Under the pieces are notes generated by a model. That model was given only the letters and a program-made list of their open reading frames with translations. It was not told the DNA's origin and did no database searches. A stretch of 64,000 bases of DNA from NCBI RefSeq assembly GCF_001577835.2, contig NC_029529.1, forward strand, positions 10,675,380 through 10,739,379, given 5' to 3'. Below, one piece after another: positions 62,765 to 64,000 of the stretch (position 1 is the stretch's first letter; every line of letters starts with the position of its first letter). Both the position numbers and the translations under genes were made by a program. The DNA is from Coturnix japonica. Taxonomy: Eukaryota; Chordata; Aves; Galliformes; Phasianidae.

Positions 62765-63954
62765 ATGCCGCTGCACAAGGTCCCTCCACGGTTATGGCCG
62801 ACGCTGCGGCTGCAGGAAGGGATCTGTGCCCGTCTCCCCGCTCACTTCCTGGCTCAGCTACAGGACGACACTCCGCCCACCCCCGTTCATTGGCGGCCTC
62901 TGGGCGTTCGGTACCGGCGGAACCCGCGAACCGGGGAACGGGAGCGTGTGCAGGACGTGCCGGTACCGGTGTACCTACCGAGGGCCGCACACGAGGGGCT
63001 GTGGGGCGGAGAGGGATGGATCCGAGGCTTCCGATATGCCAACAATGATAAGGTCAGAACCACGTTACCCCCTCACAAAGGGCCCGGTTCGGTTCGGTTC
63101 GACCCGGTTCGGTTCGGTTCGGTTCTGACCGCCGTCCCGCCCTCAGCTCTCCACTCGGGTACCGAAGATCTGGAAGCCTCAGCTGTTCGAACGTCGGTTT
63201 TACAGCGAGATCCTGGATGCGGAGCTGACCATCACCGTCACCATGAGAACGTTGGATCTCATCGATCAGGCCTATGGCTTCGATTTCTACATCCTCAAGG
63301 TAAAGCGAGGGGAAATGGTTTGAAGTGAAAAGAGGGAAAATTTAGGTTGGATGTGAGGGGGAAGTTCTTTACTAGGAGAGTGGTCAGGCCCTGGAACAGG
63401 CTGCGCAGGGAGGTTGTGGATGCCCCGACCTTGGAGGTGTTCAAGGCCAGGTTGGACGGGGCCATGGGCAACCTGATCTATGGGGTCTCTATGGGGATCT
63501 ATGGGGATCTATGGGGGCTCTATGGGGTCTCTAAGGGGATCTATGGGGTGTCTATGGGGTCTCCTGGGCAACCTGATCTAGTAAAGGTGTATGTTTGGTG
63601 GCCCTGCTAGACAGGGGGGTTGGAACTAAATGATCCTTGAGGTCCCTTCCAACCCGGGTCATTCTGTGATTCTGTGACTCACCGGCTGCACTCAGTGTTA
63701 CCGGATCCACCTGCCGGGCTCTGGGGGCTCCTGTGCCATGTAGAGCCCAGCCCGCACTGACACAGCTCCGTGTCCTGTAGCTGCTGCTCTATGTGGCGTC
63801 ATTTCCTTTCTCTCGCCAGACCCCTAAAGCCGACATGTGCTCCAAGTTGGGGATGGATTTGAAGCGTACGATGCTCCTACGACTCGCACGGAAGGATCCC
63901 AAGCTGCATCCTAACGACCCAGCCAGGAGAGAGGCAATATATCACAAGTACCGG
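62765..63954 (+). CDS. MRPL28: Mitochondrial ribosomal protein L28 (mL28/bL28m), first three coding exons
   Basis: Large-subunit protein of the mitochondrial ribosome. Exons 62765-63052, 63147-63299 and 63820-63954 are visible; the rest lies beyond the right edge. The start ATG in GGCGGCCATG gives [20 protein letters not shown]. Family blocks follow: [52 protein letters not shown] and [20 protein letters not shown]. All three visible exons keep phase 0. Intron 1 holds a GGTTC microsatellite and intron 2 a young CR1. The next exon would begin with the family EFAIPEEEAEW-like segment. TMEM8A followed by MRPL28 on one strand is the same order as in mammals. Confidence 0.94.
63086..63125 (+). repeat. 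GGTTC pentanucleotide microsatellite
   Basis: About eight GGTTC units, broken once by GACCC, in MRPL28 intron 1, a short intron of 94 bases of which it makes up nearly half. Confidence 0.85.
63320..63679 (+). mobile_element. CR1 LINE 3' fragment with internal tandem repeat
   Basis: Plus-orientation CR1 running from AAATTTAGGTTGGATGTGAG through GAGGTTGTGGATGCCCCGAC and GGTTGGACGGGGCCATGG to the ATTCTGTGATTCTGTGA end. Between two copies of GGGCAACCTGATCTA (63466-63480 and 63566-63580) lie 85 bases of CTATGGGG(A/T)T-type units. Same design as the inverted copy at 33651-34140. Low divergence. It lies in MRPL28 intron 2. Confidence 0.9.
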
Positions 63955-64000
63955 GTGCGTGCTGGGCTCTGCTGCTCCCAGTCCTTGCTCTGGTTCTAAA

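Noticed and set aside
63086-63125. tRNA B-box-like GGTTCGA motif in MRPL28 intron 1
   Set aside because: It belongs to a GGTTC microsatellite; no A box or cloverleaf stem surrounds it.

Overview
The window is a vertebrate nuclear locus: the avian alpha-globin domain with its flanking genes. Split genes with GT-AG introns, CpG-rich housekeeping promoters, AATAAA signals and many CR1 retroposons point to a bird. The adult alpha-A chain reads (from memory of the family) closest to Old World quail/partridge-type Galliformes rather than chicken or turkey; the species call is an inference.

Layout, left to right. Positions 1-2701: the 3' end of MPG (N-methylpurine DNA glycosylase, + strand); only the last coding exon is inside the window. 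Positions 4584-33358: NPRL3 on the - strand, 13 coding exons that join without a frame break into a 569-residue protein. One NPRL3 intron carries a MARE plus GATA cluster that fits the major alpha-globin regulatory element, and another holds a second GATA cluster. Positions 36322-43093: three globin genes on the + strand in developmental order, embryonic pi (zeta-like), alpha-D and alpha-A, each with three exons, a TATA box and a poly(A) signal. A GATA-containing segment about 0.8 kb past alpha-A fits the known 3' enhancer. Positions 47825-60399: TMEM8A/PGAP6 (+), 13 coding exons, 761 residues. From 62765 to the right edge: the first three coding exons of MRPL28 (+).

The globin genes are probably driven by the remote element inside NPRL3, so the housekeeping gene acts as host for the enhancer, as in mammals. 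In mammals TMEM8A and MRPL28 lie far from the globins and in the other relative orientation; here they abut alpha-A, the known avian rearrangement that places TMEM8A within reach of the globin enhancer. The stretch between alpha-A and TMEM8A is filled mostly with very old CR1 debris.

Points of note: a GC (not GT) donor in alpha-D intron 2, next to a G-rich tandem repeat; two young CR1 copies in opposite orientation, about 29 kb apart, sharing an unusual internal tandem repeat; a short telomere-like repeat just upstream of alpha-A. I saw no undescribed gene system; the value is in the regulatory and repeat structure.
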